Part shown: positions 30,499 through 37,778 of the stretch, piece by piece
How the letters are laid out: each line of letters begins with the position of its first letter
How positions within the stretch are numbered: position 1 is the first letter of the stretch
Source: CAVQFD01 sp963724695
GTDB taxonomy: Bacteria > Acidobacteriota > Vicinamibacteria > Vicinamibacterales > CAVVIG01
Direction: 5' to 3'
DNA: 64,000 bases
NCBI GenBank assembly: GCA_963724695.1
Contig: CAVRVW010000011.1
Span: 62,001-126,000, forward strand
The notes under the pieces: model-generated
The model's database searches: none
Seen by the model: only the letters and a program-made list of their open reading frames with translations
What the model was told of the DNA's origin: nothing
Translations under genes and position numbers: made by a program

Positions 30499-31167
30499 AT
30501 GCGCGTGCTGATTGTCGAGGATGACCCCCTGCTCGGTGACGCCCTGGCTGCTGGACTGAAGCAGCGCGGATTCGAGGCGGACTGGGTGCAGGATGGGCGC
30601 GACGCGCAGGCCGCGATGCGCGTCGAGCCGTTCGCCGCGGTCGTCCTCGACCTGGGCTTGCCTGGCCTGGGAGGTCTCGAACTCCTGCGAGGCGAGCGCG
30701 CTCGCGGCAACAAGGTCCCGGTGCTGATCCTCACCGCCCGTGACGCCGTCCAGGATCGGATTGCGGGCCTGGACAGCGGGGCGGACGACTACGTGGTCAA
30801 ACCGACGGACCTCGACGAGCTCGCCGCCAGGCTGCGGGCGCTCGTGAGGAGGTCCAAGGGCGAGCCGGCGCCTGTCCTGCAGATCGGGCAGGTGGTGCTC
30901 GATCCGGCGGCGAGAATGGTGACGCGCGACGGTCAGGCGATGGATCTGCCGCCGAGAGAGTTCACGCTGCTCCAGGAGCTGATGCTCAATGCCGGCCGCG
31001 TGCTGTCGCGCGAACAGCTCGAGGAACGTATGTACCGGTGGGGCGACGAGGTGGAGAGCAACGCGGTCGAAGTGCATGTGCACCACTTGCGGCGCAAGCT
31101 GGGGACCGAGGTCGTGAAGACGATTCGCGGAGTGGGATACATGATGCCGCGAGGCGACCATGCCTGA
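30499..31167 (+). CDS. OmpR/QseB-family response regulator
   Basis: 222 residues. Receiver: MRVLIVEDDPLLGDALAAGL, phospho-Asp in AVVLDLGLPGL, LILTARDAVQDRIAGLDSGA and the KPTDLDELAARLRAL end typical of the QseB/PmrA group. Effector (~128-222): MDLPPREFTLLQELMLNAGR then VHVHHLRRKLG, the winged helix of OmpR-type regulators. That group binds direct repeats with 11-bp period resembling TTAAG, matching the three boxes at 27001, 29536 and 30143. Overlaps the kinase gene by eight bases. Confidence 0.92.
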   Translation: MRVLIVEDDPLLGDALAAGLKQRGFEADWVQDGRDAQAAMRVEPFAAVVLDLGLPGLGGLELLRGERARGNKVPVLILTARDAVQDRIAGLDSGADDYVVKPTDLDELAARLRALVRRSKGEPAPVLQIGQVVLDPAARMVTRDGQAMDLPPREFTLLQELMLNAGRVLSREQLEERMYRWGDEVESNAVEVHVHHLRRKLGTEVVKTIRGVGYMMPRGDHA

Positions 31168-32509
31168 GACGCGTCAACGGTCCGTCCGACGCCAGCTCCT
31201 CGTCCTGCTGCTCACGGTGGTGTCGGCGGCGTGGATCATCGCCGCGGGTCTCAGCTTCGTGGACGCGCGACATGAAGTGTCGGAGGTGCTCGACGGGCAT
31301 CTCGCGCAAACCGCATCGCTCGTCAGCGTGCAATCGGACCGTGACGATGACGAGATCGATACCGAGCACGCGCCGCTGCTGCACCGCTACAGCCGCCGTG
31401 TGATGTTCCAGGTCTGGGAAGACGGCACCGTGCTCCGGTTGCATTCTCAGAATGCGCCGGACACACCACTGTCAGGCGAGAAGGACGGATTCAGCGATAC
31501 GACGATCGGCGGATCCCGCTGGCGCGTGTTCAGCGCATGGGATCCGCGAGGCCGCGTGCTGGTCCAGGTGGCCGAGCAGTTCTACGAGCGCGACGAACTG
31601 GCCACGGCGGTCGCGCGCAACTTCGTGGTGCCACTCGCGATCACGCTGCCTGTCCTGGGCGTCCTCATCTGGGTCTCGGTGGGCCGGGCGATGCGGTCGC
31701 TCACGCACGTCAACCAGCAGGTGGCGTCAAGGGCCGCGGACAACCTGACGTCGATTGATGTCGCCGACGCACCGGCAGAGATTGGCGGGCTCGTGACGAA
31801 CCTCAATCAGCTGTTCGGGCGTGTCCAGGGACTGATCGAACAGGAGCGCCACTTCACGGCCGACGCGGCACACGAGCTCCGGACGCCGCTGGCCGGCATT
31901 CGCGCGCAGGCGCAGGTCGCTCGGGGAGCGACAGATGACGCCGAGCGCGCCCGGGCGCTCGACGGCGTGATGGCCGGCTGCGATCGTGCGACCCACGCGG
32001 TCGAGCAGATGTTGACGCTGGCACGACTGGCCCCGGACGCCGTGTCGTTTCAGCCGACATCGGTGGAGCTTGAGGCGGTGCTCAAGGCGACGATCGGCGA
32101 GATCGCACCGATCGCCGTCGCGAAGCACATGGACATCGCACTCAACGACGGCCGTGGCGCGTTCGTCTCCGGCGACGCCGGGCTTCTCGCGATTCTCTTC
32201 AGGAACGTCATCGACAACGCCGTCCGCTACAGCGCTCCGGGTGCGAAGGTCGACGTGGGCATGGAGGTGATGGCCTCCGATGTGCGCGTGACGGTCCGGG
32301 ATACGGGCCCCGGCATTCCCGCCGAGCAGCGCGCGAACGTCGGTCGTCGGTTCTATCGGGTGCCTGGCACACAGGCACCGGGGAGCGGGCTTGGGCTGTC
32401 GATCGTGCAGCGGATTCTCGACCTGCATCGAGGCACGATCCGGCTCGACACGCCGGCGGCGAACACTGGCCTACTGGTCACGATTGCTCTACCGCGTGTT
32501 GCGGGATGA
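31160..32509 (+). CDS. QseC-type sensor histidine kinase
   Basis: 449 residues. Helix one (LLVLLLTVVSAAWIIAAGLS), an extracytoplasmic sensor of ~140 residues (RVMFQVWEDGTVLRLHSQNA, a 2CSK-N-like pattern), helix two (FVVPLAITLPVLGVLIWVSV), HAMP, then ERHFTADAAHELRTPLAGIR with the phospho-His, NVIDNAVRYS (N box), DTGPGIP and GSGLGLSIVQRI. Architecture and order after the regulator are those of QseBC/PmrAB. The signal is unknown; the regulon suggests membrane redox state or metal. Confidence 0.92.
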   Translation: MPETRQRSVRRQLLVLLLTVVSAAWIIAAGLSFVDARHEVSEVLDGHLAQTASLVSVQSDRDDDEIDTEHAPLLHRYSRRVMFQVWEDGTVLRLHSQNAPDTPLSGEKDGFSDTTIGGSRWRVFSAWDPRGRVLVQVAEQFYERDELATAVARNFVVPLAITLPVLGVLIWVSVGRAMRSLTHVNQQVASRAADNLTSIDVADAPAEIGGLVTNLNQLFGRVQGLIEQERHFTADAAHELRTPLAGIRAQAQVARGATDDAERARALDGVMAGCDRATHAVEQMLTLARLAPDAVSFQPTSVELEAVLKATIGEIAPIAVAKHMDIALNDGRGAFVSGDAGLLAILFRNVIDNAVRYSAPGAKVDVGMEVMASDVRVTVRDTGPGIPAEQRANVGRRFYRVPGTQAPGSGLGLSIVQRILDLHRGTIRLDTPAANTGLLVTIALPRVAG

Positions 32510-32540
32510 GGGCGACTGACCCCACGCGACAGGAGGTTCG

Positions 32541-33068
32541 ATGTTGTTCTCGGAACGCAGTATCTGGACGATGGTGCACGGGATCGGACTGGGTGGAGGC
32601 GCTCTCGTCGGTCTGGCCGCCGCGTTGTTCTACCTCTATGCCGCGCGCTCGTCCGACGGCGCGGCCGCCCCGCCCGGCTCGGGAGCGCTGGCGGGCGCAA
32701 CCGTGCTGAGCGCCGTACTGCTCTGGCTCACCGTGGTCGTGGGTACCTACGTCGTCTTCCCGCCGTACCGTGTCACGCCTCCAGCCGGAGTGACCGACCT
32801 GAGCGAGTTCCCTCGCGCGCTACTACTGGCGAGCCCGAGCACGGCGTGGCTGCACGCGTTTGCGATGGAGAGCAAGGAGCATATGCCGTGGATTGCATCG
32901 ATGCTGACCACGGCGGTCGCATTCGTCGCCGTCCGTTACCGGTCAGCGGTGCTCCAGAACTCATCGTTGCGAAATTTGTCGATGGCGCTGCTGGCGATCT
33001 CGTTCGCGCTGGTGGCGTTCGTGTCGTTGATGGGTGTGTTCGTCAACAAGGTGGCCCCCCTGGACTAG
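32541..33068 (+). CDS. Four-helix membrane protein (hypothetical)
   Basis: 175 residues; GACAGGAGGTTCG gives a strong ribosome-binding site before the ATG. Helices: WTMVHGIGLGGGALVGLAAA, GATVLSAVLLWLTVVVGTYV, MPWIASMLTTAVAFVAVRYR and ALLAISFALVAFVSLMGVFV. HAFAMESKEHMPW between helices 2 and 3 resembles small membrane proteins that accompany cytochrome oxidase or nitric-oxide genes, but no family is certain. In line with the two-component genes (31-bp gap). Confidence 0.65.
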   Translation: MLFSERSIWTMVHGIGLGGGALVGLAAALFYLYAARSSDGAAAPPGSGALAGATVLSAVLLWLTVVVGTYVVFPPYRVTPPAGVTDLSEFPRALLLASPSTAWLHAFAMESKEHMPWIASMLTTAVAFVAVRYRSAVLQNSSLRNLSMALLAISFALVAFVSLMGVFVNKVAPLD

Positions 33069-33077
33069 GGATTGGAG

Positions 33078-33413
33078 ATGACGATGGCAACGACTTCTGT
33101 TTCGACATCGCGTGAGGTCAACGGCAGCGCAATGGCGGCGCTTCTGGGCGGAGGCATCGGCGCATTTGCGATGGGCGCGGTGGTACTCCTCAATGAGGCC
33201 GGCATCTTTGCCGCACCCACGTTGTATGCCCCAGCCGGGGGCGTGTCCGGCCGAACGACGCTGGCGACGATCGTCTGGCTGATTGCGTGGGCCGTGCTGC
33301 ACAATCGCTGGAAGGCACGCGAGATCGCGCCGGGCCGCGTCGGTGCGGTGACCGTAATCCTCATCGTGCTGGGTGTGCTTGGGACCTTTCCACCCGTCTG
33401 GGCCCTGCTGTAA
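33078..33413 (+). CDS. Small three-helix membrane protein (hypothetical)
   Basis: 111 residues. Helices: AMAALLGGGIGAFAMGAVVL, TTLATIVWLIAWAVLHNRWK and GAVTVILIVLGVLGTFPPVW. Starts 10 bases after the preceding gene, so co-transcribed. The final segment (GVLGTFPPVWALL-stop plus downstream TAATCGCGA) is duplicated at 33659-33724. Confidence 0.65.
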   Translation: MTMATTSVSTSREVNGSAMAALLGGGIGAFAMGAVVLLNEAGIFAAPTLYAPAGGVSGRTTLATIVWLIAWAVLHNRWKAREIAPGRVGAVTVILIVLGVLGTFPPVWALL

Positions 33414-33658
33414 TCGCGAGGAGTCTTCCAGTACAGAGGGGGCGGCAGATGGTCTCCTTCGATTGTCTGGGGATTCGAACCGAGGCGTCGCGGCTTTCTT
33501 GCTGATGTCGCCGGTCCTATCCTCGCGCGGCAGGATGAGGTTCAGGATTGCGAGAACGAGCCAATGTACTTAGAACTCGCAACGCAGTGGGCTGCAGACT
33601 TCCGAAGAAATGCACTTCGGCCTATGGTGCTTGGTCCCGGCAAGAGCCAGTTGGGGCG
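33414..33658. other. No gene recognised
   Basis: Gap between the membrane protein and its duplicated tail. Includes TGGGGATTCGAACCGAGGCG at ~33466, which resembles a T-arm, but no tRNA cloverleaf can be drawn around it. Confidence 0.4.
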
Positions 33659-33724
33659 GTGACCCTGATGCTGATTGCCGTGGGTGTACTCGGAACCTTC
33701 CCGCCGGTCTGGGCACTGCTGTAA
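33659..33724 (+). pseudogene. Duplicated C-terminal tail of the preceding membrane protein
   Basis: VTLMLIAVGVLGTFPPVWAL then L-stop, followed by TAATCGCGACGAGTCCT, mirrors the end of the 33078 gene and its 3' flank at the protein and DNA level with several base changes. It is the scar of a tandem duplication whose second copy lost its first two helices. Confidence 0.65.
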
Positions 33725-33910
33725 TCGCGACGAGTCCTGAGTGGGGGTTTCGTGTTCGTGCCGGTCGCGATCAGTTGCGCGGCGCCGACGAAGGGCTCCA
33801 GCCACCACCTCATCACGGGCGCCCGTACATGGCGAAGCGTCACGAACGTTCCGATCACGTTACGGTCGCGACGCCGATAGAGGTGACATCGTGAATTGGC
33901 GGCGGCGGCG

Positions 33911-34057
33911 TGGCGGCGAGGCGTGCTACTGGGGATGTACTTCCATCGGGCCTTCCTCTGGTTCACGTTGTTCGTAGGGTTGAATCTGTTCCAGTCGGCA
34001 TTCACGCAGTGGTGTCCGATGATGGCGATTCTTCGCAAGGCCGGCGTCCGGGGTTGA
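33911..34057 (+). pseudogene. DUF2892-like membrane protein, degraded 5' end
   Basis: The frame ending at the TGA 34055-34057 reads WRRGVLLGMYFHRAFLWFTL then FVGLNLFQSAFTQWCPMMAI and LRKAGVRG. FVGLNLFQSAFTQWCP is the conserved second helix and Cys motif of DUF2892 (often beside rhodaneses). The first helix is out of frame. A rhodanese-fused reductase lies 500 bp downstream, as in typical sulfur-handling sets. Confidence 0.6.
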
Positions 34058-34064
34058 GGCACGC

Positions 34065-34322
34065 ATGAATCGCCGCGACCTGCTTCGTCTCGTGAGCCTG
34101 TCCGTCGTCGCCGGAGCCACCGGCTGCGACGGGTGGTCCGCCAGCTCGCGTCCAGAGGCGGTCTCGCCGCAGGCCGCACCAGACACCGGGTTCGTGCCCG
34201 ACGTCGAGATGGTGCTGACGGCAGCACCCGACGAAGTGTCGGTGCTCCCGGGCGCTCCCACGCGTGTGTGGCGCTTCACCGGAGGCGGACGAACGCCTGC
34301 GGCGAGCATTAGCCGCCCTTGA
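34065..34322 (+). pseudogene. Truncated multicopper-oxidase N-terminus
   Basis: 85 residues. MNRRDLLRLVSLSVVAGATG then CDGW is a Tat-like leader with a lipobox-type Cys. VEMVLTAAPDEVSVLPGAPT then RVWRFTG is the first cupredoxin strand pair of multicopper oxidases. After FTGGGR the frame leaves the family and stops; none of the copper ligands are present. Confidence 0.6.
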
Positions 34323-34378
34323 GTCAGCGACCTCGACGTAACGGGCGGAGGAGAGAGCCGGAGTGAAGGAGGGACAGC

Positions 34379-34459
34379 ATGTTCACGGTACTCGGCGTCT
34401 TAGGCGGGTGGATCGTTTTGCAGGTGTGGGTCCTGCCACGGCTCGGCGTGCCCACGTGA
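34379..34459 (+). CDS. 26-residue membrane microprotein
   Basis: ATG at 34379 with AAGGAGGG six bases upstream, the best ribosome-binding site in this part of the window. The product is MFTVLGVLGGWIVLQVWVLP then RLGVPT. Similar short proteins (one hydrophobic helix ending LPRLGVPT, sometimes with extra Cys) are known to me from sulfur/thiol gene sets, but I cannot name the family. It lies between the oxidase fragment and the convergent CoA-disulfide-reductase gene. Confidence 0.5.
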   Translation: MFTVLGVLGGWIVLQVWVLPRLGVPT

Positions 34460-34550
34460 GCGGTGCCTCACCCGCGCGTGTCGCGGGGATCGAAGCCCAA
34501 TCCGACAGAAGATAACCCGATCGAGTCGAGGAAGAACTGACCTGTCGAGA

Positions 34551-36299
34551 TCACCAGTTCTTGCGTGATGCTGGCCGCGCGTCACATTTTTTTGGGTTCC
34601 GCCCGACCGCATTGAATGCCTGATACGTCGTGTACCCTCCAGACAGATTCCGCGATCGATATCCATGCTGCATCAGGAACCGGGTGGCAAAGTACGCCCG
34701 CTGCCCCACACCGCAGCAGGTCCAGATCTCCCGATGCGTCGGCAGCTCGGCGTAGCGGTCGCGCATCTGCGAGAGGGGCAGATTGATCGCATTCGGAATG
34801 TGCCCGCCGGCGAACTCGTCGGGCTCGCGGACGTCGACCAGTACCGCATCGGTGCGATCGAGCGCCAGCCAGTCGGCCACGGGCATGTCGCCGTTGAGCA
34901 CATTCTCGGCCAGCATCCCCGCGAGGTTGACGGGGTCTTTCGCCGCGCCGAACTGCGGGGCATAGCACAGCTCGGCCTCGGCCAGATCGTGCACCGTGCC
35001 GCGAAATTGAATCGCGGTCGCGATGACATCGATGCGCTTCTCCACGCCTTCCAGGCCGATCGCCTGCGCACCCAGGATCCGGCCGTCAGGCACCGAGAAC
35101 AGCAGCTTCAGATGAATCGGGCGGGCGCCGGGGTAGTAGCCGGCGTGATGGCCCGGATGAAGGTACACTTTCTCGAAGCTCGTCACGCCGGCGCGCCGCA
35201 ATCCCTTTTCGCTCGCGCCCGTGGACGCCACGGTCAGGCCCAGGACACCCACCACCGCCGTGGCCTGTATCCCGCGAAACTGCGTCGCACGTCCGGCGAT
35301 CGACTCGGCCGCCACACGGCCCTGGCGATTCGCAGGGCCAGCAAGCGGCAGCACTGTCTCCTGGCCCGTCACGACGTCCGCCACCTCGACGACGTCGCCG
35401 ACCGCCCAGATGTTCGGGTCCGACGTCCGCATCTGGGCATCGACGACGATGCCACCACGCGAACCGACCTGGAGTCCGGCCGCCGTCGCGAGCCCGGTCT
35501 CGGGTCGCACGCCGATGGCGAGGATGACGAGATCGGCTGGAAAACTGGTGCCGCTTTCGGCGACCACGATCAAGCGACCGTCAGCTCCCTCGTCGATGCG
35601 GGCCAGCCCATCACCGAGATGGAGCTGCACACCCTCCGCGATCAGGTGTTCCGCGAGAGGGACGGCGACCTCCGGATCGAGCGGGGGCATGACCTGCAGC
35701 AGCTTCTCCACCACGGTCACGGAGAGTCCGCGATGGATCAGGTTTTCGACCATCTCCAACCCGATGAATCCGCCGCCGACGACGACGGCGGTGCTGGCGC
35801 GACGGTCGGCAATCCAGGAACGAATGCGGCGCGAGTCCGGAATGTTGCGCACCGCGAAGACGCCAGGCAGGTCGACTCCCGGCAGCTGTGGTCGGATCGG
35901 CGCCGCGCCCGGAGACAGGACCAGGGCGTCGTACCGATCCGTGCGGCTGTTTCCGGTGCGGAGATCGCGCACGACGATCGTCCGCGCCGCCCGATCGATG
36001 CCAATGACGTCGGTGTTCGTGTGCACCTCGATATTGAACCGTTCGCGGAACATCTCGGGCGACGCGACCAACAACGTTCGCTCGTCGGCAATGACGTCGC
36101 CGACGTAGTACGGCAGTCCACAGTTCGCGAAGGCCACGTAGGGCCCGCGATCGAAGATCGCGATCTCCACGGACTCGTCCAACCGCCGCAGTCGCGCCGC
36201 ACACGACGCGCCCCCTGCCACGCCACCGACGATCAGGGTGCGGCGAGCGAAGCGACGGTCGGGCGAGTTCGTCGGGGCAGCGTCAGCGTCGTGGCTCAT
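34551..36299 (-). CDS. CoA-disulfide-reductase-type flavoprotein fused to rhodanese
   Basis: 582 residues. FAD site LIVGGVAGGASCAARLRRLD; the single redox Cys in YVAFANCGLPYYVGD as in CoADR/Npsr; NAD site VVVGGGFIGLEMVENLIHRG; ANRQGRVAAESI and the dimerisation domain. Residues ~465-565 are a rhodanese domain (VLVDVREPDEFAGGHIPNAI) with active loop CCGVGQR (CxxGxR). Such fusions reduce CoA-disulfides, persulfides or polysulfide. The ATG at 36299 follows GGAGTGCCG. Convergent with the small gene set to its left. Confidence 0.9.
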   Translation of the reverse strand: MSHDADAAPTNSPDRRFARRTLIVGGVAGGASCAARLRRLDESVEIAIFDRGPYVAFANCGLPYYVGDVIADERTLLVASPEMFRERFNIEVHTNTDVIGIDRAARTIVVRDLRTGNSRTDRYDALVLSPGAAPIRPQLPGVDLPGVFAVRNIPDSRRIRSWIADRRASTAVVVGGGFIGLEMVENLIHRGLSVTVVEKLLQVMPPLDPEVAVPLAEHLIAEGVQLHLGDGLARIDEGADGRLIVVAESGTSFPADLVILAIGVRPETGLATAAGLQVGSRGGIVVDAQMRTSDPNIWAVGDVVEVADVVTGQETVLPLAGPANRQGRVAAESIAGRATQFRGIQATAVVGVLGLTVASTGASEKGLRRAGVTSFEKVYLHPGHHAGYYPGARPIHLKLLFSVPDGRILGAQAIGLEGVEKRIDVIATAIQFRGTVHDLAEAELCYAPQFGAAKDPVNLAGMLAENVLNGDMPVADWLALDRTDAVLVDVREPDEFAGGHIPNAINLPLSQMRDRYAELPTHREIWTCCGVGQRAYFATRFLMQHGYRSRNLSGGYTTYQAFNAVGRNPKKCDARPASRKNW

Positions 36300-36446
36300 C
36301 GGCACTCCATTCGAAACCGATCCCCAGGGTGTTCAGTATTGACCAGACGGTTCCCCGGCGAACCGCTAACGTGGATCCGTCGTGGTATGCGCAGGCGTGC
36401 CAATGACGTCCGATGAGTTAGGCGACCGGCTTCAAGGAGTGCTCTC

Positions 36447-37553
36447 ATGACTGTAGCCACCGAGCCCGCGTCTCCGCACACCAAGAGCACCGCCACAGGT
36501 CGCATGAAGGCGTTGGTCTATCACGGTCCCGGCAAGCGCGCCTGGGAGGAGACGCCCCGCCCGACGATCCAGAACGCGACCGACGCCATCGTCCGGATCA
36601 CCACATCCACCATCTGCGGTACCGACCTGCACATCCTGAAGGGCGACCTGCCGAGTGTGACGCCGGGTCGGATTCTCGGGCACGAGGGCATCGGCGTCGT
36701 GACGGAGGTGGGCGCGGCGGTCACGGCCGTTCATCCAGGCGATCGGGTGATCATCTCCTGTGTCACGGCCTGCGGGAAGTGCGATTACTGTCGGAAAGGC
36801 ATGTACTCGCATTGCCGCGATGGGGGCTGGATCCTCGGCAACACCATCGACGGCACGCAAGCGGAGCTCGTGCGCATCCCGCATGCCGACATGAGTCTCT
36901 ACCATTTTCCCGCCGGCGGCGACGAAGAAGCGCTCGTCATGCTGAGCGACATCCTGCCGACCGGTTTCGAGTGCGGCGTGCTGAACGGGCAGGTGAAGCC
37001 TGGGGACATCGTCGCCATCGTAGGTGCCGGCCCGATCGGTCTAGCCGTCCTGCTGACGGCGCAGTTCTATTCGCCAGCTGCCGTCATGATGATCGATCTC
37101 GACGACAATCGGCTCCGGGTGGCGAAGGACTTCGGCGCGACGACCCTGATCAACAGCGCCGACGGCAAGGCGGTCGAGCGCGTATTGGAGTTGACCGGCG
37201 GCGAGGGCGTGGACGTGGCGGTCGAAGCGGTGGGCATGCCCGCGACATTCGACATCTGCCAGTCCATCCTCGCGCCCGGCGGGCACCTTGCCAATGTCGG
37301 CGTGCACGGCAAACCGGTGGAGCTGCATGTCGAGAAGCTCTGGGATCGCAACATCACGCTGACCACAAGACTCGTCGATACCGTGACGACGCCGATGCTG
37401 CTAAAGGTGGTTGGCTCGGGCAAGTTGCAACCAAGCAAGCTCGTGACGCACCGCTTCGCCCTCGATGATGTGATGAAGGCGTACGACACGTTCGGGAATG
37501 CGGCGAAGGAGGGTGCGCTCAAGGTGATTCTGAAGAACCAGCGACAAGCATGA
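36447..37553 (+). CDS. Zinc-dependent alcohol dehydrogenase (MDR family)
   Basis: 368 residues. Catalytic zinc ligands in STICGTDLHILKG and RILGHEGIG; structural-zinc lobe CGKCDYCRKGMYSHC; Rossmann motif VAIVGAGPIGLAVLLTAQFY; MIDLDDNRLRVAKDFGAT for NAD preference. Closest in pattern to formaldehyde or secondary-alcohol dehydrogenases of the class with IDGTQAELVRIPHADMSLY. ATG preceded by AAGGAGTGCTCTC. Divergent from the CoADR gene and without an obvious partner. Confidence 0.9.
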   Translation: MTVATEPASPHTKSTATGRMKALVYHGPGKRAWEETPRPTIQNATDAIVRITTSTICGTDLHILKGDLPSVTPGRILGHEGIGVVTEVGAAVTAVHPGDRVIISCVTACGKCDYCRKGMYSHCRDGGWILGNTIDGTQAELVRIPHADMSLYHFPAGGDEEALVMLSDILPTGFECGVLNGQVKPGDIVAIVGAGPIGLAVLLTAQFYSPAAVMMIDLDDNRLRVAKDFGATTLINSADGKAVERVLELTGGEGVDVAVEAVGMPATFDICQSILAPGGHLANVGVHGKPVELHVEKLWDRNITLTTRLVDTVTTPMLLKVVGSGKLQPSKLVTHRFALDDVMKAYDTFGNAAKEGALKVILKNQRQA

Positions 37554-37713
37554 CTGGTTCGGCGCGGCCTTGACCGCTCTTGTGCCGGGGACGACGAACC
37601 AACAAGCGCAGTTGCGCCGCAGTGCGGCCACGACGACCCTAAACTATTGAAAATTCGTCGCTTACGCGATCGACGAAAGCCGAGGCGCGCAAGTCATTGA
37701 TGTCATTGACTCT
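37554..37713. other. Spacer ending in an AAGTCATTGAT junction
   Basis: No gene. GCAAGTCATTGATGTCATTG at ~37690 resembles the edge of dispersed repeats (AAGT-ATTGATT), suggesting a remnant of one. Confidence 0.35.
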
Positions 37714-37778
37714 TGTGAATTCCGGAGACATGGGTAACAGGTGGCACTTCAACCCACCGTTGCCACGCTCTTTCAGAC
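37714..37778 (-). mobile_element. IS481-type end fragment
   Basis: The minus strand reads CACCTGTTACCCATGTCTCC then GGAATTCAC, the same end sequence as beside the transposase fragment at 45411-45443, in the opposite orientation. No transposase sequence remains. Confidence 0.45.
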